A stretch of 64,000 nucleotides of DNA from assembly GCA_032622095.1 (NCBI GenBank), contig CP136061.1, positions 175,793,692 through 175,857,691 of the forward strand, written 5' to 3'. The notes under the pieces are model-generated. The model was not told the origin of the DNA, searched no databases, and was given only the letters and a program-made list of their open reading frames with translations. A program made the translations under genes and the position numbers. The first letter of the stretch is position 1. Each line of letters starts with the position of its first letter. The stretch is from Siphonodentalium dalli (lineage: Eukaryota; Mollusca; Scaphopoda; Gadilida; Siphonodentaliidae). This document shows positions 45,812-58,782 of this stretch, in pieces.

Positions 45812-48736
45812 CTCCGAAGAGAACTTGACGCTGGCCAGTGGGGAATCCACAGTAGAGCACACCCATCAATGATTGTGCTAATACTAAGTCCTGCTGGTGC
45901 TAACTGCCGAGCAGACGTGACGACTGAGTGTTGATGCTTCAGCCCTGATTTCGATTTAAGGATGCGCATGTCACCAGACTTATCAAACAAAGCTGATGGT
46001 GCCGGTGAAAGCTCATAAGATAGCACGTCAGTGATATCCACGTCCCTCATGCTCGACTGGAGTCCCATAACTCTTGTGTAAATCAGGTTGCAGTCATATA
46101 CATTTGTCTCGCCAACTTGTATGCCCTTTTTCATGGCAGACATCGTCACCAACGGGTTTGAAATGGTGTCATAAAATCCATTCGGTAACTTGCTTTCGAA
46201 CTCTACCATCTTCTCTTGGCCAAGCGTAAGTGCATTACAAACATTTACCGATGATGGAGCTATCCTACCAGTCGTTATGTGAATGAGTCCTTCTGGATGT
46301 TGATCAGGGCTGAGTGGGATGACAACAACTTCTAATTTTTTTTCTCTAAGACCATCTCGGTCTTGTTTATCGGCAGCAATTCTACTTCTTGCCTCTTCCT
46401 TGTGCAATTGATCAGAGCTAGACTGCCCTTCTGATTCTCTCAACTGATGCACGTTAATATTCAGTAAGCGACCACAAGTGTGCAAACTGAGTGCCCAAAC
46501 TTTGAGTGTTTCTGGTTTCAGGGTGATGCCAATTATACCCGACTTCCCATGACCATAGCGCATAAAGGTTGTCTCGATAAACATATCACTCCAAATACCA
46601 TTCCACCAACCCTCTATGTGACGCATCACGTGGTCACCTTTCATGAAATGCGACAGGACATCTTGGGGCAGAGACTGCATCTCACGGAAGTAGTATAATC
46701 CATATCGAGCATAATTGACATGTCCAGATGTAAAGAAGTATGGCAACATCGCTTCTACTGAGGCAAGGTGCAGTGGCCAGTCACCTTCTTGTTCAGCTCG
46801 CACATACATCATCATAATAAATACTGGCTTAATTAGGCAGTCTACCCACAGTTTAGCAGTTTTGCTCTTCTGGGAGAGTTCATCTAATCTGTTTGCAAGA
46901 TCATCAGGACACTCAATACTGTCTTCCGTCAGTATTCCTCTGAGTAACTCCTCAGTTAATAATCGCAGTGCACGAACATTCATTGGGAATTTCTTACCGA
47001 TGAGCATATTGGCCACACCGCCGAATACTGACTCAAGGACTTCATTCAAACCACTATTAGCCATTAGAGTAACAATACTGCCGACAAAACTCATAAGCAT
47101 GTGCATGCCCCCAAATCTTGGGATCATATTACAGAACATGTCTGGGTTAGACCAGAGAACCTTGAGTGATACTTTGTACAGCTGCTGGTGAACAATGTGA
47201 ACGTTTGCCCGGTATTTTGAGGTAGACGTTGTGCTTCGACCATAGCAGTTGCTATTGTTTCTGGGTCTGCCGGCGGCATATCAATTAGTGGTAAATATAC
47301 CAGCTTTGTTGAGGACTGTGGAGATTGACCACTCTCACAACAGGCTTGTGAGTTATATCCGTTGAACTCGGCACAATCATCTTTCGATATAACATCTTTC
47401 AGAAAAGAGAAATCGAGCTCCATTGCCCTCTGCTTTGCTATGACAATGTTTGCGAGCATTTTCAGTGTAGGGATATCTTTATGTACGAACTTTATAGTCG
47501 GCATTTCAGGTTTCTTGGGTCCGTTGAATTGAGTGGTCTTCAACTGATAATCAATGGGTTTACCCATGTCAACTTTCTTCAATCTCGGGATCCTTGGACT
47601 ATCGACTTCACCTTTGGTATTTGGTTGTGCCATTACCATTGCTAGTGAGTGAGTGCTCAGTTTCCCATTTTGTGAAGAGATGTCGGCATCGAAGTTGTCA
47701 ACGACAACTTGTACTAACCCATCAGCCGAACTACTAATCGTATTGCAAGCACTGCTACTCGATGCCATGGAAGCAACCAATTTTTTTAAGTAGAAGTTGG
47801 TCATATGTACAAGTTATGCCAAAATCATGCATTGTTCTCACCAACTCTTTGGAGTCTCTCAAAACCACAGCCAAACTGATCTGCAGCGGGTTGCAACTCT
47901 TAACAGAGACGATGTGAGGATGTTGCCGATCAAGAAAGCCGGAAGGGTACGATCGAGATATGGAGATAGACTCCCAAGAAAATCGAGCAGAGATTCGCTC
48001 ACATACTGAGAAACATTCTGGGTATTCAATTCTGAGTCATAACTGTTTTTGTCTATCTCTATATCGCGAATTTCTCGTGAGATTGTCTCCTTCATAGTTT
48101 TTATCGATGCTAGTAGATCATCGTTTTGGTCGTCAACAATTCTCATCACAGAGCCGACACGTTGTCTCATTGCTAGAATTGACGCGATAGACGGCGACGA
48201 CAGAATGAGAAGATCGTGACCAAATATTTCAGATAGCCTTGAAACAAGCGTCCGGCATGCCAAACTATTAACACCACCGAGCTCGATGTACTTGGAGTAT
48301 ACATCTACGGAGCTCCAACTCAATGATTGATCGCTTCTCATGAAGTCAAATACTCCATCCAGGGCAGGGTCTGCATCAGCTGTGTCTTTCAAAGTTTGTG
48401 ACGCAGCTGCCACGTTTCTCGAAGACATGAATTTCTGTCGACAGTTAGAATGATAGCGAGCATCTGCAACATGTAGATCGCTGAGCGTACCACTGACTCG
48501 AACTCTGACTTGTTCTGATAACTGATCATTTCGTTTGTCACATACCCGCAACACCTCTTCTTTGGGAGATATTTTGTCGGAATTTCACCCGATTTGCCTA
48601 AAATATAGGACGGTCTCCACCTGGATGGATTTCTCACGTCCTGCTCTACATCACAACGCTCACCACAGAATAGGCAATCGGATCTGAAATTGAATAGTAC
48701 AATTTCAGATCGCCTTTTCATTTTGGCTGGAGGCAT
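45812..48736 (-). pseudogene. Relic of a multicopy invertebrate zinc-finger-like protein family
   Basis: Starts at ATG 48736 with MPPAKMKRRSEIVL, then a cysteine motif CLFCGERCDVEQD, and VADARYHSNCRQKF. Further on come TLPAFLIGN, YLPLIDMPPADPETIA, MFCNMIPRFGGMHMLMSFVG, TAKLWVDCLIKPVFIMMMY and MRYGHGKSGIIGITLKPETL. I recognise this as a large uncharacterised family that occurs in many copies in cnidarian, mollusc and fish genomes; its function is unknown to me. The frame is shifted near 48568, 47880, at a run of seven A near 47800, and near 47190. The C-terminal part is missing: after HWPASS the frame enters the LINE near 45812. A pseudogene or decayed mobile element. Confidence 0.7.
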
Positions 48737-48906
48737 TTCGTGTGCATGCCCCCTGCCAAAATATAGCTACATTACAGCTACATTACAGCTTCATTACAGT
48801 TAGGAATTAGTTACTTTCCAGCTACATTACAGCTGGAGTTACAGTTATCTTACAGCTAGTTTTCAGCTAAATTACACAGTGTACTAGTATGTACCAGATA
48901 AATATA

Positions 48907-49063
48907 GGTTATCACCACCATGTGTGTTTCTGAGATCCGTATTCAAGTCGAGCTGCCTTCTCTGGGCAGTCTATCGACGAGTCTGTAGGACGAGTCGATA
49001 GACAGCCCAGAGAAGGCAGCGAGACTTGAATACGGATCTCGGAAACACAGGGTGATGATAACC
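48907..49063. repeat. Palindrome with ~72-bp arms
   Basis: Arms GGTTATCACCACCATGTGTG ... GTCTATCGACGAG and the reverse complement around centre TCTGTAGGA. Mismatches are few. Same architecture as 22507-22648. Confidence 0.85.
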
Positions 49064-50446
49064 AATTTATCTTACAATTCGTCCCATAAAAATGCAATAA
49101 AACTCAATTTAAAACAGGAACTATTTTATTACGCGCAACACACAAAGTACACAATATTCCCAGCACGCGACGTTGTGACCCGTGGTTGTGATAAGTCAAA
49201 TTCTGAGAAATTCACGTCACTATTCAAATTCACTTTGGCTGGAATCCGATTCAATGAAGAGGCGACTATATTTTCGTTTCATATGTTCGACATAATTGTA
49301 ACTTTTAACAGGATAATTGTATTATTTTATGGTGCAATCTCCTTGGATAGTGATAGTGTTGGCGAGAGGCATTGCCGGAGATGACTGTCCATTCAGAGTT
49401 TTGGTGAATTTTGAACTTTCCGACACTTGACAATCGAGTTCTGACCCGCACTAAAATAACCCATTAAACTTCATTTAGTGGAAATGCAATAAATCACGGA
49501 CTTTTCGTAAGTATTCTGTTTTATATCCTTAACATAAGATAAAATTAATTTTATTTTCCCTTCTGTATTTTATCGAATACAAAATGCGTTCAGTAGCTTT
49601 TGATCAAGACCGTACTGAATTTCGGGGAATTCCCTACTTCGCTAAAATAGAAATTGTCAAAATAGTCCGTATTCGTGCGCGCTGTTAACAATGTGTAAAC
49701 TTCGTTACTTGTTCGATTTCCAAACATTTTTGGGTGGTTATTTTGAGCTTTTTGGGCCCTGTCTCCACATTTTGTCAACTTTATTGAACTAATTATTGAT
49801 TATTTTACATTCGTAGCGCACGAGTATATTATTTTACGACTTTTAGTTGGTTATTTAGACGTTTTGTTTTGAAAACAAGCCAGTTGTCGAAACGCACGTG
49901 CACCAGCTGTTGCCATCGAAGATATCCTTGTTGCCATCCAGGATACAAGATCGGAAACCGCCTAGTCGTTTTCGCGTGTATTTGATGAAATATAGCTATA
50001 TTGTAAGATAAAGTTTTTTATGTCTGGAAAAAGTTTCAGCCATGTTACAGCTAAACTGTTTCTTAGCTGTAATAAGTTAAGATACCTTTCAATGCCAAAT
50101 TGCCCTAATTAATATGAATATTAATTAGCGAACAAAATTCCAGCTATATTACAGCTATATTTAAAATACAGTCAATTTACAGCCATTTCAAAAATGCGTA
50201 ATGAGCTCTGTCAAATCTCATGAATATGCAAATGACTATTTTCTTGAACTCCTAATAGCTGTTTCATAGCTGTAATGTAACTGTTTTATAGCTGTATTCA
50301 GAAAGTCACGAATCAAGCTTATGATTTATGGCTGTTTTGTAGCTGTAATGTAGCTGCATTTTAGCTGTAAGATAACTGTTTTGTGGCTGTCTTCAAAATG
50401 TTATGCAAATGAGATATAAATCAGCAGGGCGGTTTCATATCTGTAT
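49064..50446. repeat. AGCTGTAA-rich spacer, no gene
   Basis: The first ~900 bp show nothing recognisable; the 110-aa frame at 49052-49384 has no motif. From 50030 onward TTAGCTGTAATAAG, CAGCTATATTACAGC and TAGCTGTAATGTAACTG repeat irregularly. Confidence 0.5.
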
Positions 50447-50450
50447 TTAA

Positions 50451-51561
50451 CTCTTTCGTTGCCGAGCTAATTTTACACCGAAATTGCCGGAGAATTTATG
50501 AGAAAACTGATTTTATTGTGGAAAAGTATGATACAATAATAGTCTTCTTCTTATGAAATAATGATTCAAATATCAAGGACATGTATGTAGGTGATTAGCC
50601 AAAGAATTGCGGGTGAATTCATGACAATTAAGGGAAATAACTTCAAATAAGGATTTTTTTGCAATAATCCAATTGAAAAATGGCCCACAACCTACTATAT
50701 TCAATATTGGTTTTCTGAGACAGTATTCCAACGATGATGATCTGATAAATCTTTCTACTGTCTTTCTAGTTCTGGAATAGCTGGACCATATGTGAGGAGC
50801 TACACAATGCAGGAGCCGATTTATACTTTAGTTGCGACAGTTTACTACGAAAATAGCTAGGTTTTTTAATTGAGGAAAATGGCAATTTTGACTGTCAAAA
50901 AACAAAACCAAAATTGTGATATATAATTAAATCTCTAACTACAAGCTTATCATCATTGTGCTATAAATAAAATAACAAAAATGACACATATGCATGTGGT
51001 CTAAACTGTCACTGAGGCACGCTGGGGCCTGTGGGAGTTAAAAATCACGCCGTTTGTTCTAGTGAATTACGTTTTTACCTTGAAAAATAGGTGATTCATT
51101 CAGCAAAAACGGCAATTTTGACTATTAAAAAAACTAATAAAACAATGTAAAGTACACATAATCTTTATTGTAATGTCAGGTTGTCATACTATCATGTTTA
51201 AATTAGTTAATGCATTGGTAAAATGCATATCTTTCATATAAATAATTGTCTAAAAATATTTTTCTGAAATTGTTGGCCATTTTGGATTTCCGACTGCAGA
51301 TCTTTCATTTTGTTTACAAACTTATTTCATTATTTTAATTTTCAAACGTCTTAAAAAGGATTAAAAATCAGATATATACTGCAGAATTTAATTAGAAACA
51401 ATTAAAACAATAATTTTATGAAACTTGAAAAACTTTTTTATTATTGTCATACAGTTGTGATCAAAATAATTACGGTTACAAATATGGCCGATAATATCGG
51501 CCCTGGCAATTTATCGACCGGACATTTGGGCTGATAATATCGGCCCCTGGCAATCAAAGAG
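50451..51561. mobile_element. piggyBac-type MITE, 1.1 kb
   Basis: TTAA flanks both sides (50447-50450, 51562-51565). Termini CTCTTTCGTTGCC and (reverse complement) CTCTTTGATTGCC match at 11 of 13. AGCTG repeat sequence abuts both sides, as expected if the element landed in that array. There is no transposase frame; TTAA targets and a CYCTTT start link it to piggyBac. Confidence 0.8.
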
Positions 51562-51574
51562 TTAATGAAAATCA

Positions 51575-52075
51575 TGACTGTTTTGTAGCTGTAAAGTAGC
51601 TGCTTTATAGCTGTAAATCAGGACCGTTTGATATATCATATCAATCATGGCTGTTTTGTAGCTGTAAAGTAGCTGCTTTATAGCTGTAATCATGACCCTT
51701 TGATATAGCATATGAATCATGGCTGCTTTATAGCTGTAAAGTAGCTGTTTTATAGCTGCATTAAGGACCATATGATCTATAGCATATGAATCATAGCTTC
51801 TTTGTAGCTGTTTTATAGCTGCAATAAGGACCCTATGATATATAGCATATGAATCATAGCTGCTTTGTAGCTGAAAAGTAGCTGCTTTATAGCTGTAATC
51901 AGGACCCCAGTATATATATAGCATATGAATCGTAGCTGCTTTGTAGCTGTATAAAAGTCACTGTAAAGTAGCTGCAATCCAAATCCTTTGATATATATAA
52001 TATGAATATGGCTGCTTTATAGCAGTTATCTGAGCCCTATGGTGGATTATATCGCAATCATAGGTTTCTGGTTGC
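51575..52075 (+). repeat. 72-bp AGCTGTAAAGTAGCTGC minisatellite
   Basis: About seven units containing TGTAGCTGTAAAGTAGCTG, TTTATAGCTGTAA and GATATAGCATATGAATCAT. The 120-aa minus frame at 51562-51924 arises from the unit length being divisible by three and is not a gene. Confidence 0.8.
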
Positions 52076-52751
52076 ATTCCTGAACTCAACGATATAATGG
52101 GGAGTCAGCTCTGCTCTGTATTGTAATCTGCAGCCACTTTATAAAAGCTGTATTCTCTAGACATTGTGAAATGCTACTATATGAATGAGAGCTTTTCCAC
52201 ACAACATGTGACATGTATGATTATGGGGCACACAGAATTTGTGACATTGTTTTAATAATTAAAACACATTGGACAATAATTGCTCCAGATGAAGTGCATC
52301 ACAAACAGGTACTAGCAAAATCAGCATTTTATAGAAACTATAATTTTTTATTGAAATTATCCATATATACATATACCCGATGGCTTGAATTAACATTATC
52401 CGAAGAATTGGTCCCAACGAACACAAATCAATGTTTCATTTCAGCTATTGAGTTTCTGAATTGAAGTAGTTTCTTGGTAGTAGTCTATGTTAAAAGTTAT
52501 TGTGGCATCATCCATATTTCTCATATCTGTTCAACGAATCCAGACGGCTCATCTTGGTGTCTGCAAATGGAGAGAGAAGAAAATCAGGAGTAGGTTGAAT
52601 TTGAGTGAACTGATCAAATTATCATCCTACACCATTGTTAAGCTTGATTGAAAAAGCCTCCATACAAAATCTGAGACAAACTTCCTTTCCTACGCAATTT
52701 AAAGAGATCTTTCCCAACAATCCCGTGAAATTTTAACAGCACTTTCTTTCT
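52076..52751. other. No gene recognised
   Basis: AT-rich. The 83-aa frame at 52213-52464 has no motif. Confidence 0.4.
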
Positions 52752-53194
52752 CAGGTACTTGACAGGATATCTTTATAAGTTGATAATCCTAATCAACAAT
52801 TCATACAATTTAGTAAAATAAATGTATTAGAATACATGATTATGTAACACACACTGCACCTTAATACCATTATAAATAACTTATAAAATACCTACTTATA
52901 TTCTAGAATTGTTTTGTGGTACTGACTGCTATCGTTAGATATGTCGCTTTGAATGAAAGGACAAGTTTATGAAACAGGTACTTGACAGGATATCTTTATA
53001 AGTTGATAATCCTAATCAACAATTCATGCAATTTAGTAAAATAAATGTATTAGAATACATGATTATGTAACACACACTGCACCTTAATACCATTATAAAT
53101 AACTTATAAAATACCTACTTATATTCTAGAATTGTTTTGTGGTACTGACTGCTATCGTTAGATATGTCGCTTTGAAAGGACAAGTTTATGAAAG
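52752..53194 (+). repeat. Near-identical tandem duplication, 223-bp unit
   Basis: CAGGTACTTGACAGGATATC starts both units (52752 and 52975), and they stay almost identical to AAGGACAAGTTTATGAAA. Differences seen: CATACAA versus CATGCAA, and a 4-bp deletion (GAATGAAAGG versus GAAAGG). The similarity implies a recent event or an assembly duplicate. Confidence 0.9.
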
Positions 53195-53990
53195 AAATGT
53201 ACTGCATGGATTAGTATGGGAAGCCTATGATGGAGGGGCAGAAATCCAAGTTAGGCTTAAAATTTTACCAGTGATACTCACCCTATTTCAGAAATATCTG
53301 CCACCTTCGATGTAGAAATAGCTAAATAGTAGATATACTGGTTATCTTCATCTTCTGTCATCTCAAGTGCCCATATCTCTCTCAAATCTTAAAAAAATTA
53401 TCTTCATAGGACATATGTGTATAAAACACATATACTAGTAGCAGCAACTGTTAAAAAGTTATGTCATATGGCGTTGCCTCGCGCCATGATGTCATGACAT
53501 CACAACTGCTATGTGGCTGGAAAGTAGCTGCAATGAATAACTGTATTGTAGCTGCAATGTAACTGTAATATAGCTGGATTTTGACATTCATTGATATCAT
53601 GCTAAACTGTAATAAAGCAGATAAATCAATGATGTCATATGGCGTTGCCTCACATTGTGACGTCATGACATCACAACTGCAATGTGGCTGGAAAGTAGCT
53701 GTTATGAATAACTGTATTGTAGCTGTAATGTAACTGTAATATAGCTGGATTTTGACATGCATTGATATCATGCAAAACTGTTATAATGCAGATATATCAA
53801 TTATTTAATACAGCTACCGATTATTTTACAGAATTTTAAAGTGGAAACAGCTTACACTATAAAACAGTTATGAAACAGTTCTATACTGTCTATTGAATTT
53901 ACATTTTTTTTTCTAAGTGGAAACAGCTATTAGCCAGTTACACTGTAAACTAACTGTCTATTTAATCACCATAGAAAACTAGAATGCACT
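53195..53990. repeat. AGCTG-type repeats, two ~180-bp units
   Basis: 53455-53600 and 53633-53775 are tandem copies sharing ATGTCATATGGCGTTGCCTC, GGCTGGAAAGTAGCTG and TAATATAGCTGGATTTTGAC. The 106-aa minus frame 53451-53771 is a by-product. Confidence 0.75.
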
Positions 53991-55080
53991 CAGAGAGATG
54001 CCAACGTGCGCAAAAATGTAATAAACAATAATTTAAAAAATAATTTCATTGTATTTTACTTAATTTGTTTAATTTAATTTAATGTTAGCAAAAAAAGACA
54101 ATTACCATTTCTCATTTCATCACAGATAAAAGGCAAATTACTATATTAATCATTTAAGTAATTAAAACCAATTCCATGTTGCCGAAAGGATGAGATTCTA
54201 ATATCGATTACATTTTTTTCAGCGGCATATTTTCATTTTCATTTTCAGATAGTCAAAGTTGACCAAAGGAGCAATTATAAGAAATAATTAATACTATTTG
54301 TGTAAATATTGATAGCAGCCAATATGCAACAATAAATATCAATAATTAATCAATAATTAATCAATAACGGTCATTTTATGTAATAATAAACTCTTCAAAC
54401 GGTGTTTGTGTCAACAAATGCGTTTTGTTTTGTGTTACGTCATTTGTCGTATTTGACCCGGAACTCGGCTGAAGGTTAGGCTATTCAGCCTATTGCGTCG
54501 AATTACGAAATCGCGTTTCGAATGTCTCTCTTTTCCCGCACGATAATAAGAGGTCTTCGCACGAACCAAAAATGATAAAACTTCCCAATTATAAGTAAAA
54601 ATACCCAAATGAAGGAGTCTATGTAGGTCCCGAAGGAGTCTATAGACTCTTTGATGTAGAGTTCTGATGGAGAAAATGTAGGTCGATCTACTTTTGTCAT
54701 AACTCTGACGTATTTTGACCTGGGAGAAAAAATCGAAATCGAGGCTCACTACGAGCATGCCAGTTTTAAATATAGAAACAGGGAATCCTGACAAATGGCG
54801 ACATCGGCGACAAACAAATAATCGAAAACAACACATAAAATAAACATAGCAAAAACGCGGCACAGTAAAAATGTCAGAACGCCACGAGGTTTTACGTCGT
54901 TTTTGGTGACGTCATGGAGTTTGACACCAACCTACGAATCTGTCTGATCGCCATACTGTTGCGCGAGCTCACGTAATAAACAGAGTTAAAACAGTTATGA
55001 AACAGTTTATTCTATAATGTCTGTTGAATTTACATTTTTTTTCTAAGTGGAAACAGCTATTAGCCAGTTACACTGTAAAC
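53991..55080. other. AT-rich spacer; no gene recognised
   Basis: The 142-aa minus-strand frame at 54435-54863 shows no domain. 54980-55080 is one copy of a repeat with GTTAAAACAGTTATGAAACA and GGAAACAGCTATTAGCCAG, also at 53860-53960, 59610-59740 and 60740-60870. Confidence 0.45.
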
Positions 55081-55559
55081 TAAGGCCAAACTTTTTTATT
55101 TTTCTGCTTTACGGATTTGTTTAACCTTGTTTTGGTAGGGTCGGTCGGAAAAAAAATAAAAATAAAAATGCTTGAATCATTTTTTTTTTTTTGGACATTC
55201 GCTATTAAAGGTGGTAATTGTGTCTTCATAATTCTCTGTCAGTCACTTACAGAGAAAAGTTTTTGGATGTATATCACAAAATTCACATCCAGAACTATTA
55301 TTTGAAACATAGCTCAGATTATTGAATAATATTGAAAAAATCCAGAAATAAAGAGTTTGTTTTTGTTCAACATTTTAATTATTAACCCTTTATCTGCTAT
55401 ATATATAGAACATCACTTGGTACTGTAATGCTGAGTTAATTGCTGTAATATCAGTATAATATCAACTAAATTGTTGCAGTATATTTGGCCATGGTCAAAT
55501 CGAATTGTGACACACAGGGGACACCAATACCTATACCTTTTGGGAAAACCAGACTTGAC

Positions 55560-56330
55560 CTTTAAAATCAAACATTACACTAAAGGTGAGGCGCTCGTTA
55601 ACTCACCTGTATAGGTAAAAATACAGGTAAATTGATGTAAAATGTAAGAAAAATCCACTTATAATTGCATATGAAATCTGTTTATGATGATGATAAAAGT
55701 AAATTATGTACCACCAACTTCAGTAGTAGCACAGCAATCCAACTTAACCTTTAAAATCAAACATTGCACCAAAGGTAAGGTGCTCATTAGCTCACCTGTA
55801 CATGTAAAAATACAGGTAAATTGATGTAAAATATCAGAAAAATCCACATATAACTGCATATAGCATCCATTTATCTGTAATTTTTCATGTACAATGTTCT
55901 ATAGGTACCATGTTTATACATGTATATACAAGTATTATCATGTTGTATGGGAAATCATGCTTGACCATAAAAATTGAACATTGCACCAAGGTAAGGTGCT
56001 CGTTAGCACACCTGTACAGGTAAATTGATGTAAAATATAGGAAAAATCCACATATAAATGCATATAACATCCATTTATGGCACTGTTTATGGTGATAATA
56101 AAAGGACCTTATATACCACAAAACTCAATAGCAACATAGCATTCATAAGAGAATAATCTACTGAAGGTAAGGTACATGTATTGTTACATTTACAGGTGAA
56201 AATTGCTAATAATCAGTAATAAATAGCCGATTATGTAATATTTTTTATCTTTTTTTTGGTAGTGTCAAATTCCTCTGTTGTAATTGCCTGAGATAATTAT
56301 ACACCACAAACTTTCAAGACTGAATAATCG
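55560..56330. repeat. ~200-bp degenerate tandem repeats within the piggyBac
   Basis: About four copies sharing AAAATCAAACATTGCACC, AAGGTAAGGTGCTCGTTAGC, TACAGGTAAATTGATGTAAA and AGAAAAATCCACATATAA. They lie downstream of the transposase. Confidence 0.75.
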
Positions 56331-56698
56331 ACTGACAGTAATGTACATTGTTACCTGTATATAAAGTGAAATAATAAATTAACAGAATTAATTATTATAT
56401 AAGATATGTGGATGTTTATACATGGTACCATATACCAGAACATGTATGGTGTAAATACAGGTGAGCTCTGAGCATGTTGCCTTTGAAGTGAATTCGGTTC
56501 TGTAGAATGGAACTCCTCCCCAATGTTACAAATGGATACAATTTGAGTCATGACTTTGAACTTTGAATAATAATTTATGTGATAAATAAATAAATAAAAC
56601 AATAACAATTTTGTAATAATAGCAACATAACAGTTAGGACAATTTTGGATGCAAAGGCAGTCAGAAAATACATGTGCACCAGTTTTAATCCTCTAGTT

Positions 56699-58488
56699 TC
56701 AAGGACTGTCAGCACCTGATGCACTACCAAGCTTGTAATTTACATGACTGTGATACTCTTTGAAGCATTCAGGTATGCACAACGCAACATCACATGTGTC
56801 ACATTGATATGTGGTCTGTTTCCTTTTGAAACCAGATCGATCAGCTTTTGGTTTATTACATGCAACACAGTCCCTGGCTGGATGAGCACGTTTGGAACCT
56901 GCTTTATGTGGTATATATTCTGGAAAGTGTCGTCCGGTAAGTCTTTGAGGAATTTCACCTAGAATTTTCCGACCTTTCCTGGATGGTTGAGGTACATCAT
57001 CTATATCTAATAGCAATTCATTTGCCAGAGCTAGGTGAAAATCATGGTGGTTCTTCAATTTAGTAGAATCTGCAAACTGTTTATACAATGTGAAAGCATT
57101 GATGATCGATAAATTGAAAAGATGGAAAAATAGTTTGCGCCACCATTTCTTAGATTTCCTCAAGACAGTGTTGTATGCACTAAATTGGTCACTCAGATCA
57201 ACCCCACCCTTGTGTTTCACATAATCAACAACACATGATGGTTTGACAGTTGGTGTGTGATCTTTAGAAAATTCCTTGTACAACACAGACATCTTTGCCT
57301 CATGGAAATTAGTCAGCATTGAAACATCTCGCTTGTCATGGAATTTTACACTGAGCAAGTTTTCTCTCCGCCTGAAGATGCATTCCCCTACTTCCAACTT
57401 TTGTTTTATTTTTAGAGCCTCTGGTACACCTTTTCTGTTTAACCGAAGAGTTCCACAAGCATATGTATTGTATGCATCCAAAATGTCATAAAGTTCTGGA
57501 GATGTGTAATAGTTGTCCATATATACTCGATGTCCTTGGTCCAATAGGCCACATTTGGTCAATAGTCCTATAACGACCTTACTGGTTGTCGTGATTTTAT
57601 CAGTGTCTAAACCCAGAGCTTCAACATAAACATCGTTAGAAGAACTGTCTCTAGCATACACATCGTAACCCATGCAGTAACCGGTACTGGATTCACACAC
57701 CTGATACAGTTTTATCCCAAACTTATTGGGCTTGTTTGGGTTGTATACTTTGAATCTTAGCCTTCCCTTCCATGGGCATGTTGCTTCATCAACACTAAGA
57801 TCCTGTCCAGGATTGTACACTGTTTGAAATGAATTCAATGTTTGTTCAATTATAGGTCTGATTTTATAGAGTCGATCATGACTTGCCGAAGAACTGTTAT
57901 TGTCCGCAATATGAAAGTTCGAGAGAATATTCATGAACCGATCCCTGGTCATTGTGTGTCCAAAGAATGGAGTGTTTGTTATTGACGTATGAGGAGACCA
58001 GTAGTTACTACTTTCACTTTTTCTGACTAGTCCCATTGCTATCACCAACGCAAAGAACATTTTCATCTCATCAGAAGTCACATCAGTCCATTTATTCATC
58101 CTACTGTGAGGTTTTAAATTCATCTTTTCTATCTTCGAATTGGCATAATCATTTGTTTGGCAGGATATTTCCTCAATAAAACTGTCCGACAGGAATAGTT
58201 TGAAGAATTGTAAATGCTCTGTGTGGTTCAGTTCAACATTCAGTTTTGCGCACCCGGTGAATGGCGCGTTTACTGGAAATTCAGTGGAATGTCTACGGGG
58301 GCAAATTCGGATGTACTTGAATTCCAACCCATCTCCACATCACTTTGAATATCAATGTCCGTCGGAATTTGTATCATGTCTACCTCTCGCAAAAGTTTTC
58401 CCCGAAATGATGCCTCAGGAAAACCCTCAAACTCGTAATCTGTGTCAGAATCTGACGATGACGAAAGCGAATTGACATCGACATCCAT
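56699..58488 (-). pseudogene. piggyBac transposase, one frameshift
   Basis: Start ATG at 58488 (MDVDVNSLSSSSDSDTDY), an acidic N-terminus, then GWNSSTSEFAPVDIPLNF. Near 58270 a single-base frameshift is needed to continue NAPFTGCAKLN. The 542-codon downstream frame has the DDE_Tnp_1_7 core: LSVDEATCPWKGR (D180 of that frame), VYMDNYYTSPEL (D271) and GGVDLSDQFSAYN (D377), the three catalytic aspartates that excise precisely at TTAA. The C-terminal cysteine-rich domain follows (CVACNKP, YQCDTCDVALCIPECF, EYH), which binds the termini. Total ~597 residues, the normal family length. Only the frameshift keeps it from being intact, and a sequencing error is possible. Confidence 0.9.
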
Positions 58489-58782
58489 TTTGTTTACTTT
58501 CAAATTCAAGGTCAGACATTATACACCTGTTTGTTAAACAGATTCTGATTGGTCTAATCGGTATTGAATTATCTCCCTTGCATTCTATTGACCAATGAAT
58601 GATCCTCTAGCAATAAAACAGCGTATAGCAACCCTGTATAACACTACAAGATACCAGTATAGACCACCAAACGGAATGCCGTTATAGACCATTGTTGGGA
58701 CGACAAATGTCGCGATTAGCATTACGTACATCACGACGTCAGCGCGACTTTAATATGTCGCGTATAGCAGATAAAGGGTTAA

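Larger units (their letters stand above)
55386..58778 (-). mobile_element. Complete piggyBac element, 3.4 kb
   Basis: TTAA on both sides (55382-55385, 58779-58782) and inverted termini CCCTTTATCTGCTATA, exact over 16 bp. It carries one transposase in minus orientation and a tandem-repeat region of ~200-bp units at 55560-56330. It lies inside the Harbinger-like element and is therefore younger. Confidence 0.92.

Noticed and set aside
51562-51924. 120-aa repetitive frame
   Set aside because: The 72-bp minisatellite unit is a multiple of three, so an open frame repeats without implying a protein.
54435-54863. 142-aa minus-strand frame
   Set aside because: No recognisable domain and Arg/Leu/Phe-rich composition typical of chance frames; no repeat of it elsewhere in the window to test conservation.
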